Below, piece by piece: positions 1-12,154 of a stretch of 64,000 nucleotides of DNA. The translations under genes were made by a program, and so were the position numbers. The notes under the pieces are model-generated. The model saw only the letters and a program-made list of their open reading frames with translations, did not search any database and was not told the origin of the DNA. This DNA comes from Megalopta genalis (taxonomy: Eukaryota > Arthropoda > Insecta > Hymenoptera > Halictidae), in contig NC_135022.1 in NCBI RefSeq assembly GCF_051020955.1, forward strand, positions 12,388,966 to 12,452,965. Direction: 5' to 3'. The stretch's first letter is position 1. Every line of letters begins with the position of its first letter.

Positions 1-179
1 TATCGCTTTGTTTATTCGTTCGGTTGTTTATTCATTGAATAGGGAAACCCTTTGTTGGGTAAGATAAAGAGATGTGAAATTTTTAAAGAGTTAACGGGCT
101 TTTAGACTTGGAGCCAATACCGAAGACTAGGTTTAAGATAATTGTTTGAGAATTGTTTGCAACGTTTATTAGTTAATGA

Positions 180-213
180 ATATAGTATAATAAATATAAT
201 ATATTATATAATA

Positions 214-270
<57 letters not shown>

Positions 271-362
271 ATATATTATACAATATATTGTATAATATAA
301 TATATATATATATAAATATAATATATAATATAATATAATATATTATATAATAATATAATAAA
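180..362. repeat. AT-rich simple repeat, (TA)n core
   Basis: About 180 bp of almost pure A/T with a (TA)n run at its centre and TATAATA variants on both sides. It can form cruciforms and carries no coding content. Confidence 0.95.
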
Positions 363-1563
363 TGAATATAGTATAATAAGTATCGCTATCGATACTTTCT
401 TAATTATTTTCACAGCTTATATACATCTTTGAGATACTCTAATATGGTTTCGATTACTGTTTATATTTCTAGAAACTAGTTTTTATTTTAATTTTATCCT
501 CGTTATTTGATAAGCTTTCTATTGTGTTCTCATTTTAACAACAGTGTTGCTTGTGGCTCCGATAATCTCTCATTTATTATATTATCTGTAACACACATAT
601 TCATTGTATACTACGCTATTTCTTACTTTTTGTGTCGAATCGTTACAACTATATTTTTATTTTTATTGTACTTGTGTGACTTATTCCCTATTATTATCAT
701 TAATATTTTTTTATTATTGTAGTTCATTTAGTTCCGGATTATGTGTATTTCATTTATATGATTTAGCAGAGTAGCCCGAAAATAAATAATAATAATAATA
801 ATAATAAAAAATAATAATTAATAATTGAGTATTATTATGAGATAAGTAATGAACCGCAGCGATAGTAGAGGTTCCAAATAAAGCGAAGTAAGTATCATAG
901 AAGTTTGATACGTCGCACAGTGATCGGTTTCCATACAAAAAGTGGAAGAAAGTCAGTTTTAAAAAAATAATGCATAACTTATTTACTGGTAGTCAATTAA
1001 ACATGTAGCTTATTATGTACTATGATCTTTTTTACCATTTGTTCATTTTGAACACGACTACACTCCAAAGTAGCCCATCTCCAAATCATCCTAAACGATC
1101 ATCGTTTATAATGATTTTGTTCTTTGAAAATAAATAATTTTTACAAAATTTAATGTACACAGTATGTACTCAAATTATGTCTCTCACAGGACATTTTTTT
1201 ATCTCTCACATGTTTTGAGTTACGTTCAATTGAATATATTGAAATGGAGAGGACGTTCAATCGAATTGAATCGAGCTGAAAACAAAAGTCGTATTTTTAA
1301 CAAATGTGTTTACAAACAATTCAAACATTGCATTTTATTTTCATCGTTCTATCCCAAGAAAACCCCAAATATATATATACTAGTAATATAAAATAGAAAA
1401 GTAAGGCTTGAATAGATCATATTTTAATAGTTACATATCTCATTTCCGCATTTTGTATGGAAACCGACCACAATTGTACGGAAACCGCGACAAAAGATCG
1501 CAGTTTAAAATTAAGAATGATCAACCGAAGAAATTGTAAAGAAATAAATCGAGGAAAAACTGT
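363..1563. other. AT-rich intergenic or intronic DNA, no gene seen
   Basis: AT-rich sequence with frequent stops in all frames. A short (AAT)n tract lies at about 780-823. Frames of 62-75 codons here are biased to Phe/Leu/Ile/Tyr, as expected from AT-rich noise, and I recognise no domain. Confidence 0.6.
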
Positions 1564-1892
1564 TTAACCCCTTAATGCACAATTTAAAAAAAAAAACCGA
1601 CCAAAAAAAATCAATTTTTTTTATCTAAGAAAATACATATTTGGACCTTAATTTCAATAAATATATAAAAAAAATGCAAAAATTACTAAAAATTCAATAA
1701 AAATAGTGGATAAATAATTATAGTGAATATTGAATCGCATTGCAGATCGAATTTTGTACCCATCGTACTGTTTTTCAATTAATATAGGTAACATAACATA
1801 AGTTGCGACGCCGACCGTATATATACGGGTCTGCACATTTTGGCCGGTTTTGCACGCCCGTGTTAATACGTTTCTGCGCGTTAAGGGGTTAA
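1564..1892. mobile_element. TTAA-bounded MITE (piggyBac-like ends), 329 bp
   Basis: Begins TTAACCCCTTAATGC and ends GCGTTAAGGGGTTAA, so the termini are inverted repeats bounded by TTAA, the target duplicated by piggyBac elements. The interior is AT-rich and lacks a transposase, so it would be non-autonomous. The piggyBac assignment rests on the TTAA plus CCC termini only. Confidence 0.75.
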
Positions 1893-2519
1893 AGAAGAAC
1901 GCGAATTCGATAAGCCACGAGAGGCGGTCCGACGGCCCGCGTTGTATTATCTCGAACCGGAAACAATGACCGGATTCCACAGAATTCCGATTAGCATCGA
2001 GCTAATTAGAATTGTCGAGCGAGATAGCATCGGGAGCTCTTCGCCGATAGCGAACGGGCCCCGCTTGTCGTTTCGAGCATAGAGGATGACGGATGACGGA
2101 TGACGAGGACGGCGACGCGGGTTCCTAAATCGGGCAAATGACCGCAAAGAGGCGCGCGGTGCGGCGCGGTGCGGCCTGGCGTTTTGCGCAAGCGGGAGAG
2201 CGATCGTTACGAGGCCCCATAAAACGCGATTCCCCGGCGAGGTTTCGCGGAGACGCGACGGATCGAGCCGATTGCGAAATCGTTGGCTGCAAAAGGTCGG
2301 TGATCAGGCGGTTTTTCGCCGGCCTTCGCAGCAGCTCGCACAGGCAGCTCTCCGTCGAAAGCGGCGCGTCGGTGCGCGCCTTTTCGATCGAGCAGAAACG
2401 CTACCGGCAATAAAACGGTCCGCGGTCGTCCCGACACGCAAGCCATTAATTAATCCATTAGGCCAGTTACGTTGGCCGCAGTCCTCTCTCCTGTTTCGCG
2501 TGCAAATCCTCTCACTCCC
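1893..2519. other. GC-rich CpG-rich DNA, no recognisable gene
   Basis: Composition changes sharply to GC- and CpG-rich sequence at the MITE edge. Overlapping frames are open on both strands at once, which is typical of CpG-rich non-coding DNA. No domain recognised. Confidence 0.55.
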
Positions 2520-2648
2520 TTTCTCTCCCTCTCTCTCTCTCTCTCCTCTCTCTCTCACTCTCTCTCTCTCTCTCTCTCTCACTCTCTCTCTCTCTCTCTC
2601 TCTCTTTCTCACACACACATACACTCTGTCTTTTTCTCTCTCCCTCCC
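2520..2648. repeat. (CT)n polypyrimidine microsatellite
   Basis: About 130 bp of CT dinucleotide repeat with rare interruptions and a short (CA)n at its 3' end. It opens spurious Ser/Leu-rich frames on + and Arg/Glu-rich frames on -. Confidence 0.97.
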
Positions 2649-2813
2649 CCCTGCGGCCGCGCTCAGGAGACCGTTTCGCGCGCGCTGCGCGCCGTTCAGA
2701 TAATTAATCCCTGCGAAATAAGAAACGAATATTGCGTTGCGAATTCTGCTTCATTGTCGGTGCACGCCGGCTATTCATCGGTTTTCTCGGGCATCCCGGC
2801 TACCGTGCTCCGC

Positions 2814-2817
<4 letters not shown>

Positions 2818-2860
<43 letters not shown>

Positions 2861-2869
2861 TCTCTCTCC
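2818..2869. repeat. (CT)n microsatellite
   Basis: Second CT tract 170 bp downstream of the first, with two CTAT interruptions. Confidence 0.95.
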
Positions 2870-3990
2870 CGTTTTTGTATTTTTAACCGTATCGCGGCTC
2901 ATCACGGCCGATCGCGGCGAGGTCCCGACGTTTATGCCCTCTGTAAACTACCCGGACAGGCCCCGAGCAGCCACTCGCGCTCTCTTTCCGATCCCTGCGC
3001 GCCTCTAAATCCGCTGCCGGCCGCGCGCGATGCTTCCTTCGCCGGCGAAACTTTCGCCTCTCCGTTTCTCCGCTCGTATATCCGTTCACCGCGTATATCC
3101 GTTCCTCGTGCTCGAACGCGGGGAAGCGGAGACACGGAGAACTCGAAGAAGTATTGCGAACAGCCGCGCCTACATTATTGAACCCCGTCGCGCGCAACGC
3201 CGTGTGATTTCTATATTTCGAAAATAAAAAAAACAATTAAGCGAGACGGTTGCACCGGCCATCTGTTACGTTCTCATACTAGAAGAATTACATCTCGGGG
3301 AAAGTGGGCAGCGTGAACGGTATCGATTCGATGCAAAAGTAATGGGGGATTTCTGTCGAACGAGCGCCCGAGTCTCTCTTTCCACGGGGTGGAAAGACCG
3401 CGCGCGTTAAAGACCGTGTGCGGGAGCAAGCGGTTCGAAGAGTAGCGCGAAAACTGAGACGGGAATTGGAAATTAAAATGCACAATTGAAAGAATACATG
3501 AATTAATTAGCGCGCGCGTGTGTACAGCGTTGTCAGCATTCTCAGGAATTTCTCTGAGAAACAAACGCCGACGTCTTCGCATCGACGACGCGATAATTTG
3601 TACCGGATCTTACGCCGTTGCATTCGATGACGGTCTCGTTCGTTTCCCGTATGTGTACCTCTGTATGTTCATTTATTTATTTATTTATCGGATATGTATG
3701 GAAAGCTATCCGTTAGTTATAAAACCGTGAAAGGAAAGATATGGTGCAGACGTTTAGATGACTTGACACGGAGTCGAACTTCAGCGTTTCGTTCCGAAGA
3801 AAACGCTACGACTAACTTTATCTGCAAGCGAACTGCTTTCTTCAAATTTTTTAATTATTCCTTCGATCTGCGCGTTCGATGGACAGTTCTTCAAATTTCC
3901 GCGCAACTTTCGCCAAATTTCTAATCATTTCTGACAACGAACGGGCGTCGTTGAAGCGAATATCTTTTGCATTTTTGTTCAGTGCATTGG
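2870..3990. other. GC-rich to mixed DNA, no recognisable gene
   Basis: GC-rich until about 3230 and then progressively AT-rich. No domain or convincing codon structure. A short TTTA run lies at about 3670-3690. Confidence 0.5.
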
Positions 3991-3994
3991 ATAT

Positions 3995-4205
3995 TATATT
4001 CATTTATATACTCATTATTTATGTACACTTACATTAATTTATAATATTCATTTTTATATTCATTTCTATATAATATTCATTTTTATATTCATTTCTATAT
4101 AATATTCATTTTTATATTCATTTCTATATAATATTCATTTTTATATTCATTTTTATATTCATTTTTGTATTCATTTATATATAATATTCATTTTATATAT
4201 TACAT
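3995..4205. repeat. AT-rich minisatellite, TTTATATTCAT-type units
   Basis: Units of TTCATTTTTATATTCAT and TTCTATATAATA recur in degenerate tandem. The clearest stretch is 4048-4195. Confidence 0.85.
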
Positions 4206-5190
4206 TCATTGATACACATTCGTTTCTGTCAAATAATGTATGGCAATTTAGTACAACAAAATTTTAAATGTCGCGAAATTTCAGAGTGGCACTCCAAAGG
4301 AACAGCCTATAGGGAACACCATTGGTACGCTTTTTTTATTTTATATCTTGAAAAAAAAACACTGTCACATCAACTAATTCGGATGCACATCGAGCCCGAA
4401 TTTTCGACAGATATTGAAAATATAATTACAGAATTATCGAGAGTATCGAAAGCGAACAGAATATCTCGTACACGTGATCTGGACTCGAGCGAAGTTAGGC
4501 CAATGTTGTTGCAGTATGGGTCCGCGGTTATGACATGTGTCAACAGGGGTATCATTACGCCGGCCAGCGAGCCGCGGCAATCTGTGTTGCACCGTTTCCT
4601 AGCGATGATTTAGCGTGATTGTTTTTGCCATTGCGCGAGTTCGGTAAGAACGATATCTTCGAGGCGGATCTCGGTTGACTCGCCGGTAAAAAGAAGAAAA
4701 AAACAAGACGAAGAAGAGGAGAAACGTCGAGGCAAAGGGCGAGAGACCGCGGTGGTCGGTGGACGACACCGGGGCTGGAAGGCGAGGCAGCCGGGGCCGA
4801 AATTAATTTCCAGCCGACCGTTGGCGCAATCGACACCCTTCTGCGCGAACTGCCCTCCATTATTAAAAAGCAGGCAGCGTCGTGTGGGAAATTGGAAACG
4901 TTGGGGTTGGCTCCGGGCCGGTACGGGCCGGCGTTACGGCGTTACAGGTGTTCGACGGAGGAACACGTGAGAATGTGTCGCAGGTGCTGCGCGCCCGGCC
5001 CTTCGGCCGCTGCTGCACGGCGTTACTGCTCCCTTTATTATTGTTTCGCATCGTAAATGGTCATTATCGTTCTGCGGGGCAGTTTAGAAGGACTGAGGTG
5101 GGGTTGTCGGTGGTTGGTTACCCCGCGTTTCGAATCGCGCGCACGCAACGCATACCGGAGTACGCACACCGACACTGCTTGCGTCCCGAC
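4206..5190. other. Mixed then GC-rich DNA, no recognisable gene
   Basis: A 134-codon frame at 4209-4613 (+) starts in AT-rich sequence and runs into GC-rich DNA without a recognisable motif. I treat it as unsupported. The rest is CpG-rich unique-looking sequence. Confidence 0.45.
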
Positions 5191-5785
5191 TTAACCTTTT
5201 AGGTACGGCTGAATTCTGCGCGAGGCTATTTCTCTGGACGGCAGAGTCCTGATGTGTACTGTACAGAGTCTGATACTGTATATACAGGGTGTCCCGAAAA
5301 TGTCTCGCAATCCGAAAGTGGCGGGTTCCTCGGGCCATTCGAAGCAACTTTTTCCTTTACAAAAATTTTCTCCGACGCACCGTTAACGAGTTATTAACGA
5401 AAAACAGTGACGAATGAGAGGCGAGCTCGGCTGGCGCGAGGCGATCGAGCCAATGAGCGGAACTGGGCTTCGCGCGCTGGTTGGCTGGGCCGCCTCGTAT
5501 CAGCCGTACTCGATTCTTATTGGTCACTGTTTTTCGTTGATAACTCGTTAACGGTGCCTCGGAGAACATTTTTGTAAAGGGAAAAGCTGCTTCAAATGAT
5601 CCGAGGAACCCGCCATTTCCGGATTCCGAGACATTTTCGTGACATCCTGTAGACTGTTGTAAATCGATGCGAAGACAAAAGAAGTGTGAAACAATGCGTA
5701 TGAAGACGATTATTTGATTCAAACGATGAGCGAGTGAGCTACTAGAGCGAGCCACTATAGTGGCGCGTCGTGCCTAAAAGGTTAA
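5191..5785. mobile_element. TTAA-bounded MITE with nested palindromic MITE (family A), 595 bp
   Basis: Outer ends are TTAACCTTTTAGGTACG and CGTGCCTAAAAGGTTAA, a 17-bp terminal inverted repeat with TTAA at both edges. The body holds a complete family A palindromic element (5284-5651). The same composite occurs inverted at 16357-16964, so the outer element appears to have been copied after the inner one inserted. Confidence 0.85.
5284..5651. mobile_element. Palindromic (fold-back) MITE, family A copy 1
   Basis: Starts CAGGGTGTCCCGAAAATGTC and ends with the inverted form. The left arm reads inward through AACGAGTTATTAACGAAAAA and the right arm mirrors it, so nearly the whole element of about 365 bp folds into one hairpin. 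No coding capacity. Other copies lie at 16536, 35778 and 52539, with diverged ones at 20261 and 23086. Confidence 0.9.
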
Positions 5786-7060
5786 TCGTCGATTCCGCGC
5801 GAAGAATTTATCAGCGACTGGAGAGTCAAACGTCCCCCTGACTAAATCGACGAGTCGATTCTCTCGGAACGTCGTTACAATTCCCGGAGGCATGAGATCG
5901 AAGGAGGGTGGCAGGGTGCGAGCGAGAGGCGGAAGAAATACACGGCGGTCTCGAAAACGCGTTATCGTGCCGGCAGAGATACGTTCGCGTTTTTCGCTGT
6001 TGCGTTGGCATCGCGTATTCGGAACAAAGCGACGTTGCCCCTTCAGCGAAGCGTGACCGAGGGGGGGAGCGGAGGGAGCAGGGGGCAGGTCGGGGGCCGA
6101 GGCAACGTCTGCCGAAATGCCGTTCGAATGGCGGCCATGTTAATGCGCCGGCGAAAGACAATTGCGTTCCCGTGTTCCCTGGAAAGTGCGTTCTCTTTCT
6201 GCGCCGGAGAACCGCGCCATGAATTCCTCGCGGCAGCGTTTCTCGCAGATAACAGCCAGGCTAACGTTAATGGCGGAACAGGTGGCCGCCGAGGCGTGAC
6301 ACGGTGACGTCATTGGTCCCCTCGTGCCACCGACTCCTCCGCCGATACGATACGAAACTCCTCGGCCATAACGTCGGCTCCTCTCGTCCTCCTCCCGTCC
6401 TCCGTTCTCTCCTCTCCTCTCTTCTCTTCTCCTCTCTTCTCTTCTCTTCTCTTCTCCCTCGTTCGCCTCCCTCGTCCTCGCCGCTCGACCACCCTCGTCT
6501 ACCCTCGCCGAGCGAATACATTTTCGGCCGCTCTGGCCCGTGACATTCTGCGAAACCGCGCTGCGAGTATCGCCGAATCTTCTCCGCTTCACCCACGGTT
6601 AATATTCGCATAATTAGAACGCCCGCCACGACCGCCGGCGGCTCGGCGAATTCCACGCGAGCGAAATTTTAATTTATTCGTGAACGGGAACACAAACCAT
6701 TAGTTCGCATAGATTGCTGAACAAGTGCGGAAGTTACGATGTACCTGAAGCGGATCTGCGAAATGCATCTAAACGAACGCTAAATGGGTCAATTATTTGA
6801 CTGTAGGGTAGTGGGACCGGTTACCGTGCGGTGGCCGATCGCTGCGTCTTTGGTTCGTTTTCGGGCATAATTAACTTGTATATTCGTCGAACAAGACATG
6901 CGACATTTTTTCAGTTGGAAATAGACAAAATGAAAGAATCGAGAAGTATCTTTTTATTTTTTTTATCGGATAAGGCTGTGTTCTTTTACTTTGTTCATTT
7001 TTTAATCGAAAAATTTGACACGATTTATTCCATTAATATTATAGAAAGAATCTGAGGTAC
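5786..7060. other. GC-rich CpG-rich DNA with CT-rich tract, no recognisable gene
   Basis: CpG-rich until about 6660 and then AT-rich. A (TCTCC)/(TCTTC) polypyrimidine tract at about 6405-6460 opens artefactual Arg/Glu-rich frames on the minus strand. No domain recognised. Confidence 0.5.
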
Positions 7061-7403
7061 AGTACTTGGATCATGTTGTTTATGCTTAATCAAGTGTGAA
7101 GACAAATCGCAGATGCATATTCAAGAAGGGATCTAACAGACCCTTGAAAATCTTTAACGAGAAGACTTGCCTCTTATTCTCAGTTTCTTCTTAAATTATA
7201 ATTTAATATGATCGAAGAAGTTATCGAAGCAATTTCGAATAAACTTTAGAAAATATATAAATTATTTACATAAACTGCAATATATGCTCTAGCATATATT
7301 AAATATATAGAAAAAATATAATAAATATATAATTTAATATATAAATATATAATATAATTTAATATATATATTAAATATATATATAAAAAAAAATCACAAT
7401 ACT
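7061..7403. other. AT-rich DNA with TA-rich low-complexity core
   Basis: No coding signal. The segment 7240-7390 is dominated by ATATAAATATAT-type sequence. Confidence 0.6.
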
Positions 7404-8189
7404 AACACTAGGTGGAAACCCTGTTGAAATGACGTAATCCTGACACAAAATATAAGTTATTTGCAGCAAATATTAGAACAACACTTGTTCAAAATCAGGA
7501 TAAATGTCTTATTGTCACTTTTATAAATCAATATAAAACAGTTGCTTTTAGTGGTGTTAAATGGTGTTAAATGCATTAACACTCCTACAGACGGAACCAT
7601 TTCAACTCGAAATCCAATATAGTTTATCCAACGTATAGTATTTCCATTTTGTATAATATGTATTTTGTATCATTTTATACATATGAAACTAAATTGTGTG
7701 ACTCATGCAGCAGTTACACTTTTAACAATTTTTGTAACACTGAACGTACCGACTGGTGTGCAATTGACTCATGAGAGTCGAATCATAAGACAGAATTCAT
7801 TTCGATTTTATAAAGTTTTAAGCATATTATTATTATTATTATCATTATTTATTAATTGTTCTTCAGTCATCAGCCTATATAACAATTTTCCAAGATATTC
7901 CTGGTTGTTACATATAACAATTTGCCGACATCTTGTTACATTGTTATAATATTACATAGAACTAGAGTTTTCATTACAAAATTTGCCTTAATAATGTAAT
8001 TTATTCAATCATTTCCTGCGGAGAAATCTTTAAAGTACGCAATATCGTAAAATTAAAAACCGGTCGTTTTGACCATGGTAGATTTAGCGTTAAATCTAAA
8101 CGAATTTGATGATACTAAAATTATTTCGAAAAGTGATATAAAATTTTTGAATTGCACTTTTGAGTCGCCATTCGAGTGCAAAGAGTTAA
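7404..8189. repeat. Diverged TTAA-type element fragments
   Basis: Two blocks here (about 7404-7560, and the block around 7668-7740 with GTGACTCATG) have relatives at 51210-51622, in part in the opposite orientation. The right end, ATTCGAGTGCAAAGAGTTAA (8170-8189), matches the CTCGAGTGCAAAGGGTTAA end shared by the TTAA MITEs at 55723 and 61547. The boundaries are approximate and the structure looks composite. Confidence 0.55.
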
Positions 8190-8720
8190 CCAGTTAGCTG
8201 TAGCACCTCTTTTTCAGAGCGCGATGACGAGAATACTCGTCAAACTTTTGTTAAAATATCGGATGAAAAAGACGGTTTTATTTTACAAAATTAACAATTT
8301 TATTACTAATATTTACTTATTCACTTAACATTAGCATAGACTATATACAATAATAAACGAAAGACGCGCAGGAAAAGTCAAATACTTATAAAAATTCAAA
8401 ATTCAAAATTCAGCAAAGCAAGGAACGATACATGATGACACTTCGCACATCGAACACCAATACCACGATTCTTTTCTAACCTCATTTTTATAACAATGTA
8501 AACACCTTCGCGTAGAATCGGCCTCAAAATATTCTAAACATCTTGAAATTTGTGAACATGCTTTTGTTTTCACTAAAATTACAATTCAAATATCCAGTGC
8601 TCGCTACTTTTTACGCGCGAGAAATAGAATAATAAATAAGAAAAAAATAAGAAAAAATAGAATACTCGTCTGAGAATAGAATAATAATAGAATACACTGC
8701 GAACAACCTGCACGGGCTGT
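8186..8720. mobile_element. Copy of the GACGAGTATACTCGTC element, inverted and single-unit
   Basis: Begins TTAACCAGTTAGCTGTAGC at a TTAA. It then carries GACGAGAATACTCGTC at 8225-8240, one mismatch from the palindrome found many times at 45.5-48.8 kb. From there to about 8615 it is the reverse complement of 45590-46180, sharing for example ATTCTAAACATCTTGAAATT. A half palindrome, ATACTCGTC, lies near 8661. No open frame of interest. Confidence 0.75.
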
Positions 8721-9948
8721 GCATCGAAGCAACGAGCGCTGGGCAAATGAGAGACGACTATTTATCTCGTACCTCTGTGCACAACATCCTACAGGGCGTG
8801 GCCTAATTGCCCCGGCTTTCGTCGGACCTAGAATCCCTCCATAGATCGACGCTCGTCCTCGCCTAGATTAGAGCTCCGATTTAAGGGACTTCGGTTGTGA
8901 ATTTTCGATTCGAGCTCTATATCTCTCGATATTTACGAAAAACTGTTAGCGGCGGCCATCTTGTGACGTCATGCTCGTGAGATTGACACCACTCTGGCCG
9001 AATATTGCAAATATCTCCGCAATAACTGCAAAACGGATATTTCTACAACCGAAGCCCAGTCGTTTAGTCTTTCCGGAATCTAAATTTTCCACTTGTGAAC
9101 TGCATACTTCGATATTAAAGCGTCAGTTTTGGTCGATAGACACCCCTAAAACTAATATACGTATATGGTTTTCTTGTATGTGTGGCTCGTCATAGTGTGC
9201 GGCGACCCGGGCCCTTAACGACCGGGTTACGAAAAACTTTGCCGGAGACCCGCGTCGAGGTGACTCCGGCCGATTCGACGTGCCCCTCGGTCCGCGTAAA
9301 AGCGCGGCGACTTCCTCCGCTGTAGAGCGTATCGCGCGAGGAACGATACCAACAGCCGCGATAGAGCGGTCCCCCTCGAGCCGCCTCGAACACGGCCGCG
9401 AGACTATCCCGTGCTAATTGTTTTTCATAAATTTTCCTTTTACATGCTCCGCTGGACGGGACGAGCCGCGGCGTGCGCTATCGCCGCGTCCGCCGCGCCG
9501 AGTCCGCTGCCGCAGCCGCAGCCGCCGACAGCGATTCCGTCCAGCCGGGATCGCTAGTTTCCGCGTGAATTTACTAGGTGTCCGTCATCGTTACTCAACA
9601 GCCGAATAGCACGCGAACGTAACGCGATACGGTATAAACGCGTCCCGATAACTTTCACGATAAATATCTCGTAAAACCGTTTAACCGGCCGCGCCGAGTG
9701 CCGTGTAGCTTCGGGACAAGAAGCCCCATCGAGAGCCGAGCGTGGAAGCTCGTTAAAAGCCTCGAATCAAGCTGACTGATAGACCACCGTGGTGTTCTCG
9801 GTCGACGATGGGACGTGCTTAACCCTTCGACTAAACTGCCGGAGTCGCTTTTGACTCGTCGTTCAGAGAGTCGCGCGTACAATGAGCAAGTCTCGCTGAT
9901 AGCGCCTTTAGCGATTTCTTTTTTACTGCGGCGACTGTTGTTTGGACC
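8721..9948. other. Mixed-composition DNA, no recognisable gene
   Basis: Contains a TGACGTCA site at about 8962-8969, in sequence resembling neither neighbouring repeat. GC-rich between 9190 and 9620. A possible lone TTAACCCTTCGAC end lies near 9819. No recognisable protein. Confidence 0.45.
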
Positions 9949-10740
9949 GTTGTTTTGCTTTTGCATAGGTGATAAATAAATATTCGATGGTATGCGATTA
10001 TTGGACTGCGGATTTGACGGATTTCTAAATTCTGTTTGATTTTCTTTCAGCTTGTAAATGAAACGTTGTTTTGCTTTTGCATAGGCGATAAATAAATATT
10101 CGATGGTATGCGATTATTGGACCGCGGATTTGACGGATTTCTAAATTCTGTTTGATTTTCTTTCAGCTTGTAAATGAAACGTTGTTTTGCTTTTGCATAG
10201 GCGATAAATAAATATTCGATGGAATGCGATTATTGGACCGCGGATTTGACGGATTTCTAAATTCTGTTTGATTTTCTTTCAGCTTGTAAATGAAACGTTG
10301 TTTTGCTTTTGCATAGGCGATAAATAAATATTTGGTGGTATGCGATTATTGTACTGCGGATTTGACGGATTTCTAAATTCTGTTTAATTTTCTTTCAGCT
10401 TGTAAATGAAACGTTGTTTTGCTTTTGCATAGGCGATAAATAAATATTTGGTGGTATGCGATTATTGTACTGCGGATTTGACGGATTTCTAAATTCTGTT
10501 TAATTTTTTTTCAGCTTGTAAATGAAACGTTGTTTTGCTTTTGCATAGGCGATAAATAAATATTCGATGGTATGCGGTTATTGGACCGCGAATTTGACGG
10601 ATTTCTAAATTCTGTTTGATTTTCTTTCAGCTTGTAAATGAAACGTTGTTTTGCTTTTGCATAGACAATAAATATATATTCGGTGGTATGCGATTATTGG
10701 ACTGCGGATTTGACGGATTTCTAAATTCTACCAAATCCTC
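9949..10740. repeat. Satellite array, 116-bp unit, about 7 copies
   Basis: The phrase GTTGTTTTGCTTTTGCATAG starts at 9949, 10065, 10181, 10297, 10413, 10529 and 10645, exactly 116 bp apart with no indels. Each unit also contains GACCGCGGATTTGACGGATT or a close variant and ends TTTCAGCTTGTAAATGAAAC. Units differ by a few substitutions. The array runs straight into a family B palindromic MITE at 10735, whose arm contains the same CAGCTTGTAAA stretch. Confidence 0.97.
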
Positions 10741-10940
10741 CTTCAGCTTGTAAACGAAAATGAACAATTTGGGAAGACGAGATACGAATATTCGAGGCTC
10801 GCGGTTCATTTTTATAGTTGCCGATTGTCAACGATTATGAAAACGAGGTGCAAGGCTCGAACAATCGTATCTCCTCTTCCGAATTTCTTAATTTTTATTT
10901 ACAAGTTGAAGGAAAATTAGACAGAATTTACTGTAGTTCA
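10735..10940. mobile_element. Palindromic MITE, family B copy
   Basis: An inverted pair of arms around a centre reading GATTGTCAACGATTATGAAA. Arm sequences such as ATCGTATCTCCTCTTCC and the outer end AATTTACTGTAG match the best family B copy at 44889-45086. Confidence 0.8.
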
Positions 10941-12093
10941 AACAGTAACGCTGTTAGGAGAATCGAACGATTCGATTAAATTGTTTATAACCTGTTAAAA
11001 TTGTTCGAGACAGAAATAAATGTCTAGGGATTTCCTGTTTATTGCAATCGACGCAAAGAAAATTGTTATTTTGAGCATGAAGCTCCGCAGCCCGGTGATT
11101 ATTGTCGAAGACACGTATGCAACGATCATTACCGTAAAACGAAATAATTGTATGTAATGCGAATGATTCGAATGAACGTCATTTATTTGATAACTCACGA
11201 TTAGACCGCCGATTTTATGCATTTACGGCAAAAGTGTGTAAGTGAAATACAAAATTATGAACACATAAGAAGAATTTAATAATATATTTACATTATTTTC
11301 AGTTTGTTATAATGACGGCTGAAGGCCAAATCGAGGGCAACAAAGTAACGTTACCTAAACAATTCAAAAAAGCAACATAAAAGATAATTTTTCTACACCT
11401 ATCGTATAAATCCAACGGTTTCCGATTACAAATCGAACTAGGAACTCGAGCTCAAGCGACTGTCACTGTGTCGGCGCAGCATCGACGCGAGTCAGAAATG
11501 ACCCCGGCATCGAACGCTTCCATGTACAATACGAGGGCCGAAGAGACAGTCGCGGCGAAACAAAAAGCCGGGGAGACACGGGTCCCCCTAATCTCTAAAA
11601 CCGAAATAACGACGAGGACGGTTTCCAGCTGCGGTTTCCAGGTGCGATTTCGGCGGGCAGCGCGATAACGCGATGGCACACGATCTTCCCGTGACTGACA
11701 ACGCGCGGCCGGTTACGTATTCTAACGAGAGATCGCCGTAGATAAGGACGCGGAGTTATCGAACCGGTATCACGGTGATCGAGGAAACCTGCCGCGGCGA
11801 AAATACCGTCGCTTTTCGAGGTACTCGAGCGGCGAGAGCGCGGTTCTCTCGACCGCGCTCGGGGGCCGCGATGGGTCCGTGCATCCAGCGATCTAGTCGG
11901 TCCCAAGGTCGACTCTTCTGCCGATCCCCTTGGCGGAGTCGAGAAACCGGTGGCGAGGAGGAGAGAGAAGCGAGCAGAATTCTTTTTACGCGGCGAACGA
12001 GGCTCGCGAGACGAAAAACGCGAGCGAAGGAGGAGGGCACGAGCGAAGACAGAGTCCAGAGCCGAGAGTCCAACGGAGAGAAATAGATAGAGG

Positions 12094-12098
<5 letters not shown>
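10941..12098. other. AT-rich then CpG-rich DNA, no recognisable gene
   Basis: AT-rich until about 11450. It contains the recurring motif CCGATTTTATGCATTTACGG at 11208-11227. GC-rich after that. Open frames are antiparallel pairs in GA-rich sequence and are not supported. Confidence 0.5.
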
Positions 12099-12143
<45 letters not shown>

Positions 12144-12154
12144 GAGAGAGAGAG
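12099..12154. repeat. (GA)n microsatellite
   Basis: Perfect or near-perfect GA repeat flanked by a longer purine-rich region (about 11940-12400). Confidence 0.97.

Noticed and set aside
5357..5755. 132-codon minus-strand frame and similar frames at 16616-16828 and 52802-53107
   Set aside because: All are readings of the palindromic family A MITE arms, so their similarity to each other reflects the repeat, not a protein family.
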